A program made the translations under genes and the position numbers. Positions 61,127 through 64,000 of a stretch of 64,000 nucleotides of DNA are shown one piece after another. The stretch comes from Brevibacillus antibioticus (GTDB lineage Bacteria > Bacillota > Bacilli > Brevibacillales > Brevibacillaceae): positions 1,011,501 through 1,075,500 of the forward strand of contig NZ_SZNK01000001.1 in NCBI RefSeq assembly GCF_005217615.1, in the 5' to 3' direction. The notes beneath the pieces were generated by a model. That model saw nothing but the letters and a program-made list of their open reading frames with translations, was not told the origin of the DNA and did not search any database. Position 1 is the stretch's first letter. The number at the start of each line of letters is the position of its first letter.

Positions 61127-61435
61127 TTACGCTTTTTCATAAAGATAAAGAATGCCATCGTCGATCGACCAACTACGTAATGTATGCCTGCAATCGCTTG
61201 TTTGCGAGGGTAAGTATTTTTCAAGGTCACTTACGATTTTTTCCCAATTCTGTTCACTATCATTAATCTCAATGAACTCACCGTAAACCAAGTCAAAAAC
61301 GAGGTACCCCATTTCGTACTCAATGCAATCGATCTTATAGTAAGAGACACTGTAGACTTCGTCCCAGTCGATATGAACAGGTTCAGCATGTTCGTAGTGG
61401 ATAGAAATTTGGTGGCAATCAACCGTAAAAATCAA
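61127..61435 (-). CDS. Unrecognised 102-aa acidic protein, possible immunity-type
   Basis: Small soluble protein rich in Asp, Glu and Tyr with beta-strand-like alternation (VDCHQISIHYEH, GYLVFDLVYGEFIEI) and a DWDEVYSV patch. No family recognised. Start TTG at 61435 with GGAG upstream. Transcribed first in a two-gene minus-strand unit. Confidence 0.55.
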   Translation of the reverse strand: MIFTVDCHQISIHYEHAEPVHIDWDEVYSVSYYKIDCIEYEMGYLVFDLVYGEFIEINDSEQNWEKIVSDLEKYLPSQTSDCRHTLRSWSIDDGILYLYEKA

Positions 61436-61529
61436 GTAGAACCAACTCCTTACCTATTTATTAGTAGTATACCTGTTGGAGTGAAAGTTTTCCATAAATG
61501 TATGGGGGAGTGGCAGGTGCTTGATGAAT

Positions 61530-61920
61530 GAATCATTAAAGAATCAAGAGGAGATGTAACAGGGACAATTGGATTCCATTTTTGGATGAGCAATATTGTC
61601 TGGTTTGGGGTGAATTTTATAAGGATTTTAAATTCAAACCAAGCATCCATAGCAGTGATTGGCCTTCCTATCGTTTACCGATTCCTTTTGTTACTTTTGA
61701 TATTACTGAATATACGGATGATGATATCGATGATCTTGAGGAGAAGTGTGTTACCAACCGATGAATATATCTATGCACTTGATTGGCATCACAAATAGTG
61801 ACTATTGCTTCTATTTGAATAAAAATTTTACGTGAGGATACTATGGGCATCCCTGGGAGCAATCAATAAGCATTTTTGGAGAAGAATTGATTCATTCATC
61901 AGTTTGAGACTAATAGGCCA
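61530..61920 (+). pseudogene. Degenerate DUF2716-like gene fragment
   Basis: Pieces of one protein appear in successive frames: WIPFLDEQYCLVWGEFYKDF... up to about 61743, then VLPTDEYIYALDWHHK in another frame to 61798, and later YYGHPWEQSISIFGEELIHS at about 61842-61900. The order and the GHPWE-xx-xIFGEEL ending match DUF2716-type proteins as I remember them. No intact start is visible upstream. At least two frameshifts and a deletion separate the blocks, so it is a dead gene. Confidence 0.6.
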
Positions 61921-62246
61921 ACTATATTTGGGATGATAGTGCTGAAGGATTAGTCTAATTCGTCCGTATATCTAAAACAACATTAATAGTAACAGGATGT
62001 TAGATTCCATTTTTATAAGCGTCGTTTTATAAAATTACACTATGCCCCTTGAACGTGGCTTGGAGATCGCTACAGCTGGATTTCATAATGTGATCGTTAA
62101 CTGAAACAAAGAAAAATGATACTAATTTCTTCACTCGGCAACTATTTAACTTTTGCAGCAGTTGCAATAGTTTTTGCCACAAAAGGATACGAGGAAAACG
62201 CAAATCAAATCAATGAAATAAAGATTTCAAAGGGAGGAATAATTAG
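61921..62246. other. AT-rich stretch without an intact gene
   Basis: No supported gene. A short plus-strand frame at 62116-62250 (44 codons, MILISSLGNY...) lacks a ribosome site and probably is the tail of a decayed gene; its stop overlaps the next ATG (ATGA), the spacing of a former operon. Confidence 0.4.
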
Positions 62247-62761
62247 ATGACAATAAAATTAATCTGTGAGTACTATGAGTCGAATGATAAAGAGAACGTT
62301 GAAGTAAGTATAAGTGTAGAACATGAAAGCGAATCAATTTTAGATATTGCTTATTAGCTATTAACAGAATATTACACACTTGAGAACTACAATTTTTCTG
62401 ATAATAACACCATGTTTGAGGATTGGCACGAAGCGGGAGAATTAAATGATTATAAGTTTCATTAATACATTTCCAAAATTGATAAAACGACCGAGGGTAT
62501 CAGTTTAAAATCTGCATTACAAATGATGAATAACATCTTTGTTTTAACAAGTAGTGCAAATCAGATTGTTCGTGGAGCAGAAGTGATTTATAGTGAATTC
62601 AAAAAGATAAGCCCTGATTTGGAGTTTTTTGAAAGGACATATCGAAAGCGAATCAATTAATTAAAGAGATTGAGGAGATGCAGGAGTCAAATGAGTATTT
62701 ATTATCTAAAGGGCATATTCCGAATGATATTAATAAGCTAATCGAGAAATACAAGTATTGA
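62247..62761 (+). pseudogene. Decayed gene with two in-frame stops and one frameshift
   Basis: Good start (ATG 62247 after AAGGGAGG) and a coherent protein-like frame, interrupted by TAG at 62355-62357 and TAA at 62463-62465, yet continuing in the same frame to about 62658 (ISLKSALQMMNNIF, YSEFKKISPDLEFFERTY). A one-base shift then continues as LIKEIEEMQESNEYLLSKGH to a TGA near 62759. The restored product would be about 170 residues, acidic and helical. Family not recognised. Confidence 0.65.
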
Positions 62762-62817
62762 AATAAGAAGCATTAGGATAAAAGGATGATTTCATCCAAT
62801 GGGGGGGGGTTGTCAAA

Positions 62818-63585
62818 ATGGATTATTTGAACTATGAAGATCAGTTTAAAGTAATATTGAACCAAGAAGAAATAAATTACATCCAGAGTCCTCAACTTAG
62901 AGAAATCAGAATGAAGTATTGGAGATTAAGACACGAAGCATTTATTGATGAACGAAACATTTCTGATAGCGATTTAGAAAAAGTTTTGGATGATTGATAC
63001 GTAAGGAACAAAAGGAATTGCAACGCTTTAAAAACACCTGAAGTCGACGATTATTTCTATGATCTTGAGAGTCCCAAAATGAGAAGTTACATAAACAAAA
63101 GGCTTGTGCAGCATAATAAGTAGCTTAAATTCATACCACGCGATGAGATTGTTGCAGTAACTCTAATAGCAGTCCTCCCAACCATGGCATTAGTAATCGA
63201 GGAGTGTCGTGCTAATTACAAAGACTGGGATAGACTAGTTAGCATTGCTGTTGAGGATATTATTGACAGTCTTGAAGAAGATTCGAAGTATTTGATACTA
63301 AAAGAAGAGCATGAGTCAATTAAAGATAATGAAGAAACTCAAAGACAGCAAGCATCTGATGTACTGTTAAAGGAATGGTCAGAACATCTATTAGCCTGTG
63401 ATGAATTCAAGTTGTGCTCCAACCAAAGATTAAGAACCTCCTTTTTCCAAAATAACTGGATGAGATTTGTTGAAGATTTTGAGAAGAGAAATTCGATTAA
63501 GAATAGAGACTTTAGAATTCACGTACAACATGAAATGCTAACTAAGATGGACATGATCTGGAATAGAATTAAAGCAGAAAAATAA
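62818..63585 (+). pseudogene. Decayed gene with two in-frame stops (about 255 codons)
   Basis: ATG at 62818 follows a run of nine G that acts as ribosome site. The frame reads MDYLNYEDQFKVILNQEE to TGA at 62995-62997, resumes without a shift (YFYDLESPKMRSYINKRL) to TAG at 63121-63123, and resumes again to the TAA at 63583-63585 (ECRANYKDWDRLVSI, LRTSFFQNNWMRFVEDFEKR). One frame over 768 bases broken only by two stop codons. The last part (133 residues from ATG 63184) is open by itself but is best seen as the C-terminal remnant. Family not recognised. Confidence 0.62.
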
Positions 63586-63624
63586 AGATGAAATATCGTT
63601 TTTATCGGGGAAGGATGCAACCAA

Positions 63625-64000
63625 ATGAAACTTATGCAAAGTAGAAATGTTTTTCATGATGAAGAAATTCAAGAAGTGTTACTGCAACACAAAGAGGCAT
63701 TTGGTTTCTCTGATATAGTTGATGTTAATGCAATGAAAAGAGAATATGAGTTCTATGTGGCTTTAAATTGTGAAAATGAGCTTGCGGGCTTGGGATGGAT
63801 AGACACTTTTTATAACGAAGATGGAGAAGTTGAAGCAGAAGTTTCACTATGTGTATACAAGGATGAATCCAATAAAGGTACTGGAACGTTTATATTATTG
63901 GAAATGGAAAAGCTGATTGTTAATAGCAACGTCAATATAATTAATTCAATGATCAAAAGGAGCAATCCTAATTATGATTTCGTCGTAGAGTGGTTTCTTA
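63625..64000 (+). CDS. GNAT-like acetyltransferase, N-terminal part (runs off window)
   Basis: ATG at 63625 after GGGGAAGGATGC. The open frame continues to the window end (125 codons). The central part LAGLGWIDTFYNEDGEVEAEVSLCVY followed by GTGTFILLEMEKL resembles strands 2-4 and the acyl-CoA loop of GNAT proteins (a degenerate GTGTF in place of R/Q-x-x-G-x-G/A). Similarity is weak, substrate unknown. Whether the gene is intact cannot be judged. Confidence 0.5.
   Translation, partial: MKLMQSRNVFHDEEIQEVLLQHKEAFGFSDIVDVNAMKREYEFYVALNCENELAGLGWIDTFYNEDGEVEAEVSLCVYKDESNKGTGTFILLEMEKLIVNSNVNIINSMIKRSNPNYDFVVEWFL

Noticed and set aside
62247..63585. Programmed stop-codon read-through or an alternative genetic code
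   Set aside because: All three stop types occur, there is also a frameshift, and neighbouring genes use stops normally; pseudogene decay explains it better.

Overview
The window reads as chromosomal DNA from an endospore-forming, low-to-mid-GC Gram-positive bacterium (Bacillota). Gene content and order (FapR-controlled fatty-acid operon running into rnc-smc-ftsY-ylxM-ffh-rpsP-khpA-ylqD-rimM-trmD-rplS-lepB-rbgA-rnhB; rsmD-coaD-ylbJ-ylbK-ylbL-yceD-rpmF; a ger spore-germination operon; Ku/LigD end joining) best fit the Brevibacillus/Paenibacillus side of the Bacilli. The genus is an inference from synteny, not from a database match.

Layout. 1-12.7 kb: end of a gamma-glutamyltransferase carrying an extra C-terminal domain, an NAD-dependent epimerase, a D,D-carboxypeptidase lipoprotein, a signal peptidase, a MarR regulator, a secreted low-complexity protein, an M29 aminopeptidase, a type III polyketide synthase/methyltransferase pair, a diguanylate cyclase, a PhoU-like/PiT phosphate module and lgt. 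12.8-24.6 kb: DNA end-joining genes (a LigD-type polymerase, an ATP-dependent ligase and Ku as three separate minus-strand genes). The polymerase and ligase genes flank a plus-strand ger operon (A, C, small two-TM protein, B). A TPP-riboswitch-controlled thiC with a small downstream gene and a CDF cation exporter lie between ligase and Ku. 25-30.3 kb: rsmD-coaD, ylbJ, ylbK-ylbL and yceD-rpmF. 30.4-33.9 kb: a DeoR regulator and a three-gene ABC-2 transporter. 34-55.6 kb: fapR-plsX-fabH-fabD-fabG-acpP-fabF, then RNA processing, chromosome condensation, SRP, ribosome assembly and tRNA modification genes, ending in a FliK-like/FlhB-like pair and a YraN-family gene.

From 55.6 kb the character changes to accessory DNA: a secreted seven-repeat Ig-like (Big_2) protein, then an RNA-repair/NAD-ADP-ribose island (RlaP-type nucleotidyltransferase, NADAR protein, two small unknown proteins, KptA 2'-phosphotransferase), two unrecognised minus-strand genes with the look of immunity proteins, and from about 61.5 kb an AT-rich stretch of decaying genes with in-frame stops and frameshifts, ending in a truncated acetyltransferase-like gene.

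Regulatory signals readable in the sequence include the TPP riboswitch with its terminator, a FapR operator overlapping the fapR start point, a probable L19 leader, a perfect palindrome just downstream of the ylxM-ffh promoter, and about twenty intrinsic terminators. No tRNA, rRNA, insertion sequence or CRISPR array was seen.
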